This document shows positions 37,287 through 46,019 of a stretch of DNA of 64,000 nt, piece after piece (the stretch's first letter is position 1; each line of letters opens with the position of its first letter). The notes beneath the pieces were generated by a model. The model saw only the letters and a list, made by a program, of their open reading frames with translations, made no database searches and was not told the origin of the DNA. The stretch comes from an uncultured Bacteroidales bacterium (GTDB lineage Bacteria > Bacteroidota > Bacteroidia > Bacteroidales > UBA932): positions 29,696 to 93,695 of the forward strand of contig CALVDQ010000010.1 of NCBI GenBank assembly GCA_944326325.1. Reading direction: 5' to 3'. A program made the translations under genes and the position numbers.

Positions 37287-38647
37287 TCAACATAAACGAA
37301 GTCATCGAGACCAACCGGATGATCGAGAAGGAGAATCTCGACGTCCGGACCATAACCCTGGGGATAAGCCTGCTCGACTGTGCCTCGTCCGATGTCGGGG
37401 AGGTGTGCTCGAGGATAAGGGAGAAGATTGTGCGGGTCGCCGGTAACCTTGCCAGGACTGCGGAGAATATTTCCATGGAGTACGGTATCCCGATAGTGAA
37501 CAAGAGGATATCCATTACCCCGGCCGCCATTGTCGGGGCAGCGGCCTGCAAGACTCCGGAAGACTATGTCAGGATTGCGGTGGCTCTCGACGAAGCCGCC
37601 GCCGAAACGGGGGTGAACTTCCTCGGAGGATATTCCGCCATCGTCTCCAAAGGCATGACCGGAAGCGACCGTCTCCTGATAGAGTCCATCCCGGAGGCCC
37701 TTGCAAGGACATCCCGCGTGTGCAGCTCGGTCAACGTCGGGAGCACGAAGACTGGGATAAACATGGACGCCGTAAGGATGATGGGAGAGATTGTGAAGAA
37801 GACGGCCAGCCTCACCAGCGAGAAGGATTCCCTGGGCTGCGCCAAGCTCGTGGTACTGTGCAACGCACCGGATGACAATCCGTTCATGGCAGGGGCATTC
37901 CACGGGGTTACTGAGACCGATGCCATAATCAACGTCGGGGTAAGCGGCCCAGGGGTTGTGAAATACGCACTGGAGAGTGTCCGCGGGGCATCCTTCGAAG
38001 TCCTGTGCGAAACCATCAAGAAGACAGCGTTCAAGATTACCCGGGTGGGGCAGCTCGTGGCCCAGGAAGCGTCGCGCAGGCTCGGCATCCCGTTCGGCAT
38101 AATCGACCTGTCCCTCGCCCCTACCCCGGCCATCGGGGACAGCGTGGCTGACATACTCCATGAGATAGGGGTGGAGAAGGCCGGGGCCCCGGGGACGACC
38201 GCGGCCCTCGCCATGCTGAACGACCAGGTGAAGAAAGGCGGGGTCATGGCTTCCTCCTACGTGGGAGGGCTCAGCGGGGCCTTCATCCCGGTAAGCGAAG
38301 ACCAGGGCATGATAGAGGCCGCGGAATGCGGCGCCCTGACCATAGAGAAGCTCGAGGCGATGACCTGCGTCTGCTCCGTAGGGCTGGACATGATAGCCAT
38401 ACCGGGCGACACCCCTGCGGCCACCATCTCCGGCATCATAGCTGACGAGGCCGCCATAGGGATGGTGAACCAGAAGACCACCGCAGTGAGGATAATCCCT
38501 GTCGTGGGGAAGACCGTGGGGGACAGCGTGGAGTTCGGCGGGCTGCTCGGCCACGCCCCGGTGATGCCGGTGAACAGGTTCGGGTGCGAAGACTTCATAC
38601 GGCGCGAGGGACGTATCCCCGCGCCGATACACAGCTTCAAGAACTGA
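37283..38647 (+). CDS. PFL family protein (UPF0210/DUF711)
   Basis: 454 residues from the ATG at 37283, which overlaps the ACT stop. The family hallmark runs throughout: [73 protein letters not shown] and a C-terminal [19 protein letters not shown] segment. The fold resembles pyruvate formate-lyase, but the glycyl-radical motif is absent. Function is not established. A metabolic role regulated by the ACT partner is the reasonable guess. Confidence 0.92.
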   Translation: MININEVIETNRMIEKENLDVRTITLGISLLDCASSDVGEVCSRIREKIVRVAGNLARTAENISMEYGIPIVNKRISITPAAIVGAAACKTPEDYVRIAVALDEAAAETGVNFLGGYSAIVSKGMTGSDRLLIESIPEALARTSRVCSSVNVGSTKTGINMDAVRMMGEIVKKTASLTSEKDSLGCAKLVVLCNAPDDNPFMAGAFHGVTETDAIINVGVSGPGVVKYALESVRGASFEVLCETIKKTAFKITRVGQLVAQEASRRLGIPFGIIDLSLAPTPAIGDSVADILHEIGVEKAGAPGTTAALAMLNDQVKKGGVMASSYVGGLSGAFIPVSEDQGMIEAAECGALTIEKLEAMTCVCSVGLDMIAIPGDTPAATISGIIADEAAIGMVNQKTTAVRIIPVVGKTVGDSVEFGGLLGHAPVMPVNRFGCEDFIRREGRIPAPIHSFKN

Positions 38648-38654
38648 CACGGTT

Positions 38655-38690
38655 ACAGGACCTGGCGGCTACAGCGCAGCCAGGTTCTGT
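38655..38690. terminator. candidate bidirectional terminator hairpin
   Basis: ACAGGACCTGGC (38655-38666) and GCCAGGTTCTGT (38679-38690) pair over 12 positions with one G-T wobble, around a 12-base loop. It straddles the convergent ends of the PFL gene and the acyl-CoA synthetase gene, whose last codons lie inside it. No T-run follows on either strand, so intrinsic termination is uncertain. Confidence 0.45.
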
Positions 38691-40579
38691 GCATTCACTA
38701 TATTCTTGCCTTCCGGAGTGTAGGCGAACTTCATGCGGTCTTCGTAGGCTTTCTCGACCTTGCCGCGGACTATCTTCATCGTACTGTTGACCATATGGTT
38801 CTTCTCCGTGAAAGATTCCGGAAGCACACAGACAGCAGCAGGAAGCCATCTCTCCGGGAAGGCGCCGTAATTCCTGCCGCCTTTCCTGTAGGAATTGATC
38901 TCGTCCTGGAGCCTGCCGAGCATACGCTTCTTCCCTTCTTCCGAATCAGGGGATACATCCGGCGCCGACTCCTTGAGCCACGACTTCAAGGCGTCCTTGT
39001 TCGGGACAAGCAGGGCTATCGTGTACGGATCCTGGCTGTTGTGGAGCACGACCTGGTCGATGAACTTCGAATTTTCGACGAGGGACTCTTCGATGCCTTC
39101 CGGACTGTACTTCTCGCCGTCGGCACTGATAAGCAGAGACTTGAACCGGCCAACAACGTACAGGAAATCCTTGTCTCTCATATATCCCATGTCACCGGTA
39201 TGGAGCCAGCCGTCCACGATGGTCTCCGCCGTGGATTTAGGATTCTTCCAATAGCCGGCCATCACATTCTCGCCACGGATGACTATTTCGCCTTTCTGCC
39301 CGTAAGGAAGCTCCCTGCCGTCCTCGTCGCAAATCTTGATGTCCATCGGCTTCACGACGCAGCCGGAAGAGCCGAGAATGTGCTTCGCAGGAGCATTGGC
39401 AGAAATGATAGGAGTGGCTTCCGAGAGCCCGTAGCCCTGGTACATGGGGATGCCTATCGCATAGTAATATCTCTGCAGGTCGATGTCGAGGAGTGCGCCT
39501 CCGCCGACAAAGAACTTCATCTTCCCTCCGAGCCCCTGGCGGACGTTCCTGAATATGAGCCTGTCGAACAGTGACATGAGCGGTTTTTTCCACAGCTGCA
39601 GAAATCCGCCCTTGTTATAGCCTTCCCTGTTGTAGGATATGGCGAGGTCCAGGGCGAAGTTGTAGAGTTTCTCCACCTTGGGGCCCTTGGCCTTGATACC
39701 CGCCTCTATGTTCTTCTTGAAATTCTTTGCAAGGGCAGGGACACTGAGCATCACCGTAGGCTGGAGCTCCTTGATGCTCATCGGGATGTTGCGCAGGGCC
39801 TCCATAGGTGTCCTGCCTGCGGGGACCGTGCCTATAGAGGCCCCGTAGGACATCATGGTATAGAATCCCGCGACATGGGCGAAACAATGGTCAAGAGGCA
39901 GTATTATCAGCATCCTGTCCTCCGGCGTGACGCCGATGACCGACTGCGCCTGCTCCACGTTGGCAGTATAGTTCCTGTGGGTCAGGAGTATGCCTTTCGG
40001 GTCGGCGGTGGTGCCGGAAGTATAGCTTATGTTGGCATAGTCGTCCGGGCCGACGGACCTGTACCTCTGCTCGAACATATCCCGGTGCTCCGCCAGGAAG
40101 GTGTCGCCCATCCCGCATATTTCTGAAAACGCGATTTCCTTGTCCTGATATTCAGGCAGGTCATCGAAGACAATGACTTTTTCCACCTGAGGGAGCTCTC
40201 CGAGGATTTTCCTGATTTTCGGAAGCTGCCCTGCCGAGACCATCACGTATTTCGAATCGGAATGCCTTATCCTGAACACCAGGTCGTTGCTCTCCTCCAG
40301 CTTTATGGACAGCGGGACATTCACCGCCCCGGCATAGAGTATCCCGAGTTCGCCGATGACCCAGGCATTGCGGCCTTCTGACAGCAGGGAGACTTTCTCC
40401 CCCTTCTGCACGCCGAGGGCCATAAGGCCGGCTCCTACCCTGTACGCCTGCTGTCTCGTCTGCGCGAAGGTGGTCGGGACCCATTCGCCGCCCTGTTTCT
40501 CCCAGAGGAAAGTGTTTCCTGCGAACTGCCTTGTGTATTTCTCCACAAACTGGATGATAGTAAGTCTTTCTGCTGCCAT
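38669..40579 (-). CDS. long-chain fatty acid CoA ligase (AMP-forming)
   Basis: 636 residues, a class I adenylate-forming enzyme. The ATP/AMP P-loop motif is ISYTSGTTADPKGILLTHRNY near residue 185. Other motifs: substrate-linked GYGLSEATPIISANAP near 390, GWLHTGDMGYM and VVGRFKSLLISADGEKYSPEGIE near the hinge, and a C-terminal Lys in NSTMKIVRGKVEKAYE. It activates fatty acids to acyl-CoA for lipid synthesis or degradation. It is transcribed with the deoxynucleoside kinase upstream (21-base gap). Confidence 0.93.
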   Translation of the reverse strand: MAAERLTIIQFVEKYTRQFAGNTFLWEKQGGEWVPTTFAQTRQQAYRVGAGLMALGVQKGEKVSLLSEGRNAWVIGELGILYAGAVNVPLSIKLEESNDLVFRIRHSDSKYVMVSAGQLPKIRKILGELPQVEKVIVFDDLPEYQDKEIAFSEICGMGDTFLAEHRDMFEQRYRSVGPDDYANISYTSGTTADPKGILLTHRNYTANVEQAQSVIGVTPEDRMLIILPLDHCFAHVAGFYTMMSYGASIGTVPAGRTPMEALRNIPMSIKELQPTVMLSVPALAKNFKKNIEAGIKAKGPKVEKLYNFALDLAISYNREGYNKGGFLQLWKKPLMSLFDRLIFRNVRQGLGGKMKFFVGGGALLDIDLQRYYYAIGIPMYQGYGLSEATPIISANAPAKHILGSSGCVVKPMDIKICDEDGRELPYGQKGEIVIRGENVMAGYWKNPKSTAETIVDGWLHTGDMGYMRDKDFLYVVGRFKSLLISADGEKYSPEGIEESLVENSKFIDQVVLHNSQDPYTIALLVPNKDALKSWLKESAPDVSPDSEEGKKRMLGRLQDEINSYRKGGRNYGAFPERWLPAAVCVLPESFTEKNHMVNSTMKIVRGKVEKAYEDRMKFAYTPEGKNIVNAQNLAAL

Positions 40580-40600
40580 ATCATATAATTGTTTAGTGTT

Positions 40601-41224
40601 TCACTCCACATCCTTGAACAGGCCGAACAGCTCGGCATCTATACGGTCGGTGACGGTCTGGAAATCCTCCGGGTGGTTCTCGAACTTTATCTCGTCCACG
40701 TCCAGTATCAGGAGCCTGTGCCTGTAGTCCTTTATCCATTTCTCGTACCTGTCGTTCAGCCCCGTGATATAGTCGATACGGATGCTCTTCTCGTACTCCC
40801 TGCCCCGTTTCTGTATCTGGCTCACGAGGTTGGGGATGCTCGATCGCAGATATATCAGCAGGTCCGGCGGGTTCACCAGGGACATCATGAGATCGAACAG
40901 GTCGGAATAGTTCTCGAAGTCCCGGGTACTCATCAGGCCCATCGAATGCAGGTTCGGGGCGAATATCCTGGCGTCCTCGTAGATTGTCCTGTCCTGGATG
41001 ATGACGTCCTGGCACCTGGATATCTCCACCACGTCCTTGAACCTCTTGTTCAGGAAGTAGATCTGGAGATTGAAGGACCACCTTTCCATATCCTCGTAGA
41101 AATCGGCAAGATAAGGGTTGTAGTCCACGGATTCGAATTTCGGCGTCCAGCCGTAGTGGGCGGCAAGCATCTTTGTCAGGGTCGTCTTTCCGCTGCCGAT
41201 ATTTCCTGCGATAGCTATGTGCAT
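40601..41224 (-). CDS. deoxynucleoside kinase
   Basis: 207 residues. P-loop GNIGSGKTTL (residues 7-16), the dNK-type DRTIYEDARIFA motif (DRS/ERS-like) and the LID segment PNLVSQIQKRGREYEKSI are visible; this places it with bacterial deoxyadenosine/deoxyguanosine kinases. It phosphorylates deoxynucleosides in the salvage pathway. A 184-base leader precedes it on the minus strand, and the acyl-CoA synthetase gene follows. Confidence 0.93.
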   Translation of the reverse strand: MHIAIAGNIGSGKTTLTKMLAAHYGWTPKFESVDYNPYLADFYEDMERWSFNLQIYFLNKRFKDVVEISRCQDVIIQDRTIYEDARIFAPNLHSMGLMSTRDFENYSDLFDLMMSLVNPPDLLIYLRSSIPNLVSQIQKRGREYEKSIRIDYITGLNDRYEKWIKDYRHRLLILDVDEIKFENHPEDFQTVTDRIDAELFGLFKDVE

Positions 41225-41261
41225 AAGTCTCTGTAATTAAATCATTTCACAAAACGAAACG

Positions 41262-41311
41262 GCCGGGGACACGCCACGGAAGAAGGATTTCCATCCCGGC
41301 ATATCCCCGGC
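41262..41311. repeat. inverted repeat in the leader of the deoxynucleoside kinase gene
   Basis: GCCGGGGA (41262-41269) and TCCCCGGC (41304-41311) are perfect 8-bp arms around 34 bases. On the minus strand it could fold near the dNK start or terminate the sialidase operon, which ends at 41409; its role is undecided. Confidence 0.5.
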
Positions 41312-41324
41312 ACGAGTGCTCCGG

Positions 41325-41332
41325 CAAATTTA
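41325..41332 (-). promoter_or_regulatory. possible -7 box for the dNK/acyl-CoA synthetase operon
   Basis: On the minus strand TAAATTTG matches TAnnTTTG, about 100 bases before the dNK start; no good -33 box is apparent. Confidence 0.4.
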
Positions 41333-41408
41333 AGAAACTGTTTTGAATATTCACGACATTAATTCATGAAGTATTCCCGGAGATGTACTCCGGATGGAGG
41401 ATTTTTCA

Positions 41409-43085
41409 CTAAAGCCCGTCTCCGCCTCCCGCTATGTCACCGATGTCCACCGCCTGGAAAACTATCTGGGAGACACTCCCTTCGTAGAGGATGCCCACGG
41501 TCTTCCTGTCTATCATGGTGAGGCAGGAATAGCCCCAGCCCTCCTCCTCGTCCAGGAGCAGGGAATTTTCCGGGAGCCAGGTTTCGCCTCCGTCCAGGCT
41601 GGCCTTGACGGTGATATGGCTGCGGCCCTTTTCCGTATCGGGATTGGAGAAAAGCAGGATATCCTTCCCGAGCACGTTATCTTCCGCCGGGACGTGCAGC
41701 AGTCCGGCCATGCACACCGGCTCCCTGAGCTTCCCCGTGGAACTGTGCTCTGTCCAGGTCCGCCCGAAATCGGAAGTGGTGCACACCACCCGGCCTGTCC
41801 TGAGGTTGTTCCTCATGTTCAGCATAAGCACCCCCGGGCGGACTTCCGCGACCTGGGATTCGGTGGTATTGGCCCGGGCAGGGCCATGGCACAGCCATGT
41901 CCGCCCGTGGTCCCTGCTGTACATTATCCCGGCACTCGGGACCATGTCCGGCCCGACATACTGTACGGGGAACACCAGAGTCCCGTCCTTCATGGAAATA
42001 CCGCGCCCTGGCCCCTGGAGAGTGAATCTCCAGTCCCTGTGCTTGACCTGCGAGGTGATGTTGCGCGGCTCCGACCAGGTGCGGCCGTCGTCCTTGCTGC
42101 TGACTATCATCAGCTGGGCCGTCTCCTCCGGGGAAAAACCGTCACCGACCTTGTTCCAGGCCCGTCCGTTCCCCAGTCCGTGGGTCCACACGGCAACCAC
42201 GAATATCTCCCCCGTCGCCTCGTCCACGAGTACGGCAGGGTCGCCTATGCCGTTCTGGGCCTGGGGCAGGCCGCCCCATTCGCCCATGTCCATGATAATC
42301 CTCATCTTCTCCCAGCTGCGGCCCCCGTCCGTGCTCCGGCTCATGCCGACGTCTATATCCTCCTGAAGGTCGAAGGTAGTATAGTGGCGCACGTCATATA
42401 CCGCTATCAGGGTCCCCTGCGGAGTCGTGGCTATTCCAGGGATACGGTACGCGAACACCCCGTCATCCCCGTGGTTCCGTAGCCCGACGGCAAGTCTCCT
42501 GTCTACAGGACCTTCCTGCTCCAGCATAGCTACGGAGCCGTCTATCCTGGCTTCCGTGACTTCCAGCCTGCAGACAGCGGACAAGTCCGGTATCCCCGCC
42601 CCGTCCAGATTCAGGCTGACATGGAACCAGTTCCGTCCCTTGACCAGCCTTTTCCCGGAGCCGAGGAAGACAGTCCCGTCCCTGCCCGGTTTCCGGCGGT
42701 CCTGGAGCATGGCATAATCCGGCTCGGAGAATATCCTCTGGGAGCCGCCGCAACGGGCGAACACAGACTTTATCGCCTGGGATTCCGTCTCCGAATGCAG
42801 AGGGGACATCGTCCCGGTGTACAGGAGGCTGACATCCTTCACGGCAGCCTCCGGAAGCCCCGACACGGCGACCGTGACCCCGTCAAGCGTCAGGTCCTCC
42901 CCCGAGGCATTGTCGATGCACAGCACCGCAAGCGGGCCGCTGCATTCCCCGACCAGGACCGGGATGCATACATTCTTTACATCCACCACCGGACATGTAT
43001 TCCTGCAGGCTCCCGTATCCGGCATCAGGAGAGCCGCCAACACCGCTGAAGCGGCGGCAAAAATTCGTTTCATCTGATTTTTCAT
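41409..43085 (-). CDS. exo-alpha-sialidase (GH33) with N-terminal BNR-associated domain
   Basis: 558 residues from the ATG at 43085, with a short signal peptide (KRIFAAASAVLAALLMP). Residues of about 30-195 form the BNR_assoc_N-like beta-sandwich found in Bacteroides sialidases. The six-bladed propeller starts with the YRIPGI arginine motif near 213. Five Asp boxes (SxDxGxTW) follow: STDGGRSWEK, SKDDGRTWSE, SRDHGRTWLC, SDFGRTWTE and SLDGGETWLP. GH33 enzymes cleave terminal sialic acid from glycoproteins. No lipobox, so it is periplasmic or secreted. It is the last gene of the nan operon, 40 bases after the MFS permease. Confidence 0.95.
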   Translation of the reverse strand: MKNQMKRIFAAASAVLAALLMPDTGACRNTCPVVDVKNVCIPVLVGECSGPLAVLCIDNASGEDLTLDGVTVAVSGLPEAAVKDVSLLYTGTMSPLHSETESQAIKSVFARCGGSQRIFSEPDYAMLQDRRKPGRDGTVFLGSGKRLVKGRNWFHVSLNLDGAGIPDLSAVCRLEVTEARIDGSVAMLEQEGPVDRRLAVGLRNHGDDGVFAYRIPGIATTPQGTLIAVYDVRHYTTFDLQEDIDVGMSRSTDGGRSWEKMRIIMDMGEWGGLPQAQNGIGDPAVLVDEATGEIFVVAVWTHGLGNGRAWNKVGDGFSPEETAQLMIVSSKDDGRTWSEPRNITSQVKHRDWRFTLQGPGRGISMKDGTLVFPVQYVGPDMVPSAGIMYSRDHGRTWLCHGPARANTTESQVAEVRPGVLMLNMRNNLRTGRVVCTTSDFGRTWTEHSSTGKLREPVCMAGLLHVPAEDNVLGKDILLFSNPDTEKGRSHITVKASLDGGETWLPENSLLLDEEEGWGYSCLTMIDRKTVGILYEGSVSQIVFQAVDIGDIAGGGDGL

Positions 43086-43125
43086 TATATTCCTCAAATC
43101 CCCCGGCTGGCATCGCGGCCCTGGG

Positions 43126-44370
43126 CTATTCCATATTATCAGTCTTTGGCCTGAGTACGGACAACTGTATCAGGAGGGCCACCGCGATGACGGCGGCAAG
43201 CACGGCGAAACCGGAACCGAGGTTACCCCCGTCGGCCCATTTACCGAGCACCTCGGTGCAGAAAGCCCCGGCGAAGACCCCAACCATGTTCATTATACCA
43301 TAGGCCGTGGCCCTGAGCCTGGAAGGAACGAACTGGCAAAGGATAGGCATGTTGTTGGTGTCGAACATCCCGTACCCGATACCGAAGAAGAGCCCGGCGG
43401 CCACCGCCGCGGTCATGCCGTGCCCGAGGCCTAGGAGAAGGAGAGCAGGAATCATGAGCCCGAGACCAATGGCACTCGTATAGATACGCCCTTTCAGATT
43501 CCTCCTGACCCACCTGTCGGACAGCGGGCCTCCTATCATGACCCCGATAAACGAGGAAAAGGCTATCGTGATGGTCGACACCGGCCCGGCCGAAGACATC
43601 GGGATGCCCGTACTGTCGGCGAACAGGGTCGGGAGCCAGTTCTTGGTTGCCCATCCCGGGAGGGATGAGGACGCGAAGTAGAAGAGCACCACCCAGAAGG
43701 CTATATTGGAAAATATCATGGCGAAGCCTTTCAGGACAGGTATCTTCTCCCCGGCAGGGACTTCAGGGACAGCTCCGGCAGCCCGGTCCGTCTTCCTGTC
43801 CTTCAGGAGGAAGGCCAGGACCACCGCGTAAGCTATGCCGATGACACCCAGCCAGTGGAATGTCTCCTGCCAGGAAAACATGGCGGCTATTGTTGCCCCG
43901 AAACCTCCTATGGCCTGTCCCATATAGAGTCCGGTCATGTGTATCCCCACGGCGAAGCTGCGGGCCTTGCCAGTATGGAAATCCGCAATCAGGGAGAGGC
44001 TGGCCGGGATATAGAGGGCCTCGCTGACCCCCATGAGGGCCCTGAGCCAGTAAATCTGCGTGAAGGATGTGGACCATCCCATAAGAAGGGTGACTGACGA
44101 CCAGACGCACAGGGACCCTATGATAAGCCATTTCCGGCTTATCCTGTCGGCTACGGCACCGGCGAAGGGGCTCACCAGCCCGTATATCCACAGGAAGATG
44201 GCCATGAGCCGGCCGAAATTAGCCGCCGACTCCAGTTCTGCAATATCCATGGCCATGGCCTCCCTCATCGTGGAGAGCATCTGCCTGTCCATGTAGTTCA
44301 GCAGGGCCACCACCCAGAGCAGGGCGACGGCTATCCACGGATATATATCATTGTATTTCTTGCTGTTCAT
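43126..44370 (-). CDS. nanT: MFS permease, probable sialic acid transporter
   Basis: 414 residues, 12 predicted helices. Family motifs include the loop-2 ADRISRKWLII (MFS motif A, D-R-x-x-R-K), MGVSEALYIPASLSLIADFH and IGGPLSDRWVRRNLKGR in loop 8. The sequence fits anion:cation symporter-like MFS members. Its place between susD and the sialidase genes in a nanA/AGE operon makes free Neu5Ac the likely cargo, matching NanT of Bacteroides nanLET clusters. The symbol rests on context, not on direct similarity. Confidence 0.82.
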   Translation of the reverse strand: MNSKKYNDIYPWIAVALLWVVALLNYMDRQMLSTMREAMAMDIAELESAANFGRLMAIFLWIYGLVSPFAGAVADRISRKWLIIGSLCVWSSVTLLMGWSTSFTQIYWLRALMGVSEALYIPASLSLIADFHTGKARSFAVGIHMTGLYMGQAIGGFGATIAAMFSWQETFHWLGVIGIAYAVVLAFLLKDRKTDRAAGAVPEVPAGEKIPVLKGFAMIFSNIAFWVVLFYFASSSLPGWATKNWLPTLFADSTGIPMSSAGPVSTITIAFSSFIGVMIGGPLSDRWVRRNLKGRIYTSAIGLGLMIPALLLLGLGHGMTAAVAAGLFFGIGYGMFDTNNMPILCQFVPSRLRATAYGIMNMVGVFAGAFCTEVLGKWADGGNLGSGFAVLAAVIAVALLIQLSVLRPKTDNME

Positions 44371-44474
44371 GATTATTTTCCTATTGATAACTGATATGCT
44401 TCCGGAGTCCTTATCCCCGGCTTGACCTCACCTCCTGCACCGGTCAGGGTCCTGCCGTCCGGGGAGGGGGCCGC

Positions 44475-46001
44475 TCATTCCGTAAGGTACCCTTCGTTCT
44501 GCTTGACAAGGTTGTCCTTGGAAAGCACACCTGCGTCTATCGGCCACACGAGCTTCAGCTCGTTGCCGTCCACAAGGTCGAGGGCGTGCCTGCCCCCGGA
44601 CATCCTCCGTACGTCGAACCATCTCTTTCCTTCCGCGACGAACTCCACGGCCCTCTCCTGAAGGATGGCTTCCTCGGCACTTTCGTAGTCCGAATAAGTG
44701 AACGGGTTCACCCCGGCGCCGTATGCCCTGTCCCGCACAAGGTTCATCCAGATCTCCACCTGTCCCGATTCGCCCTGCTCGTTGTTTATCTCGGCAAGCA
44801 TAAGGGCCACGTCGCTGTAACGGTAGACAGGGAAATCGTTGGTGAACTGGTTCCTGCCGTTGTTCTCTTCTCCGATGAACTTGCACAGGCATCTTCCGGC
44901 GACGGTAATGCCGTCCCCGCCGTTGCGGTAGAACTGGAGCAGGGTGGCGTCCTTCCTCGTGTCATTCCCGGCAATACTGTTGTAGAAATCTTCCGAATAC
45001 TCGTAGCGGAGGGCTCCGCTGGCAATGTTCAGAGGGTTGTTCAGGGCAGTTCCGTCCTCGTCGCAATACTGCGTGAACGTGGAGACATTGTAGGTCCAGT
45101 TGCTGTAGAAGTTGGTCTTCTCGTTAAGCCTGTACCTCATGGCGAAAATCACCTCCGGATTGGAATCCTTGTCATAAGGAGAGAAGGCGTCGGCAAAGGA
45201 GCCGTTAAGGGAATAGGAACCGGATATGGCCTGCAGGGACTTCTCGGCCTTGTCCAGGTCGCCGGCTATGTCGGAGGAGAACACTTCTGTCTCCTTCAGA
45301 GGCCTGACCTTCACTCCCCACAGGTTGACCTCCGCACGCAGGCAGCAGGTAGCCCCGAAGTTCCAGTATTGCTTGTCCGTCTCCGGTGCGGCAAGGGAGG
45401 AATACAGGTCGAAAGAACGGTCTGCGTCATCCCTGACGAACTCCCATATCTGCCTTTCGGTAGCCCTCTCCTTCCTGAGTTCGGCGATTATGCTTGTCAT
45501 GAGCACATCCGGCTCATCGCAAAGAGGCACTCCTCCCCATGTGCGGAGCATGTAGAAATAATAGAAGGCACGCATTCCGTAGAGTCTCGCGAGGTAGGAG
45601 TTCCTGGTATCTTCCGACAGGAAAGGGCACTCGTCGCTTATCTTGTCGATGGCATGGTTTATCTGATAGATGTCCATGTAGAAGTTGCCCCAGTTGGTAA
45701 ACACCGGGTTGGCCTCGGAAAGATTGTTGGCCACTGCCTCTATATTGTACGCGCCCTCGCCGATGGACGTGACCGATGCGGTGCTGAGGGTACCGCCGCG
45801 CAATTCTCCCATCTGCAGGAAAGTCTCCGCACGTTCGCGCATCCTGAACTGCAGCCCCTGCATGAACCGGCTGCACTGCTCTTCCGTGTTCCAGTAGTTG
45901 TTTATGGACCACGTGTCTACCGGGGCGAGGTCAAGCGCATTGCACGACACCGCCAGTACCGGCACCAGGAGCAGGTTGATATATTTTCTCAAAATTTTCA
46001 T
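44475..46001 (-). CDS. SusD-family surface glycan-binding lipoprotein
   Basis: 508 residues. The lipobox LAVSC sits near residue 20 (PVLAVSCNAL), followed by D/P residues. SusD features include the N-terminal TWSINNYWNTEEQCSRFMQGLQFRMRERAE, ARLYGMRAFYYFYMLRTWGGVPL and the C-terminal AILQERAVEFVAEGKRWFDVRRM. It caps SusC (18-base gap upstream) and should bind sialylated glycan or free sialic acid. Confidence 0.95.
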   Translation of the reverse strand: MKILRKYINLLLVPVLAVSCNALDLAPVDTWSINNYWNTEEQCSRFMQGLQFRMRERAETFLQMGELRGGTLSTASVTSIGEGAYNIEAVANNLSEANPVFTNWGNFYMDIYQINHAIDKISDECPFLSEDTRNSYLARLYGMRAFYYFYMLRTWGGVPLCDEPDVLMTSIIAELRKERATERQIWEFVRDDADRSFDLYSSLAAPETDKQYWNFGATCCLRAEVNLWGVKVRPLKETEVFSSDIAGDLDKAEKSLQAISGSYSLNGSFADAFSPYDKDSNPEVIFAMRYRLNEKTNFYSNWTYNVSTFTQYCDEDGTALNNPLNIASGALRYEYSEDFYNSIAGNDTRKDATLLQFYRNGGDGITVAGRCLCKFIGEENNGRNQFTNDFPVYRYSDVALMLAEINNEQGESGQVEIWMNLVRDRAYGAGVNPFTYSDYESAEEAILQERAVEFVAEGKRWFDVRRMSGGRHALDLVDGNELKLVWPIDAGVLSKDNLVKQNEGYLTE

Positions 46002-46019
46002 GACTGTCTTGTTTTTCCG

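Noticed and set aside
37136..38650. 504-codon open frame on the minus strand
   Set aside because: Antisense to the ACT/PFL genes; composition is His/Gly/Arg-rich as expected of a complementary frame, and the sense proteins match known families.
41262..41311. Inverted repeat considered as mobile-element end
   Set aside because: No transposase or target duplication nearby; better explained as RNA structure.
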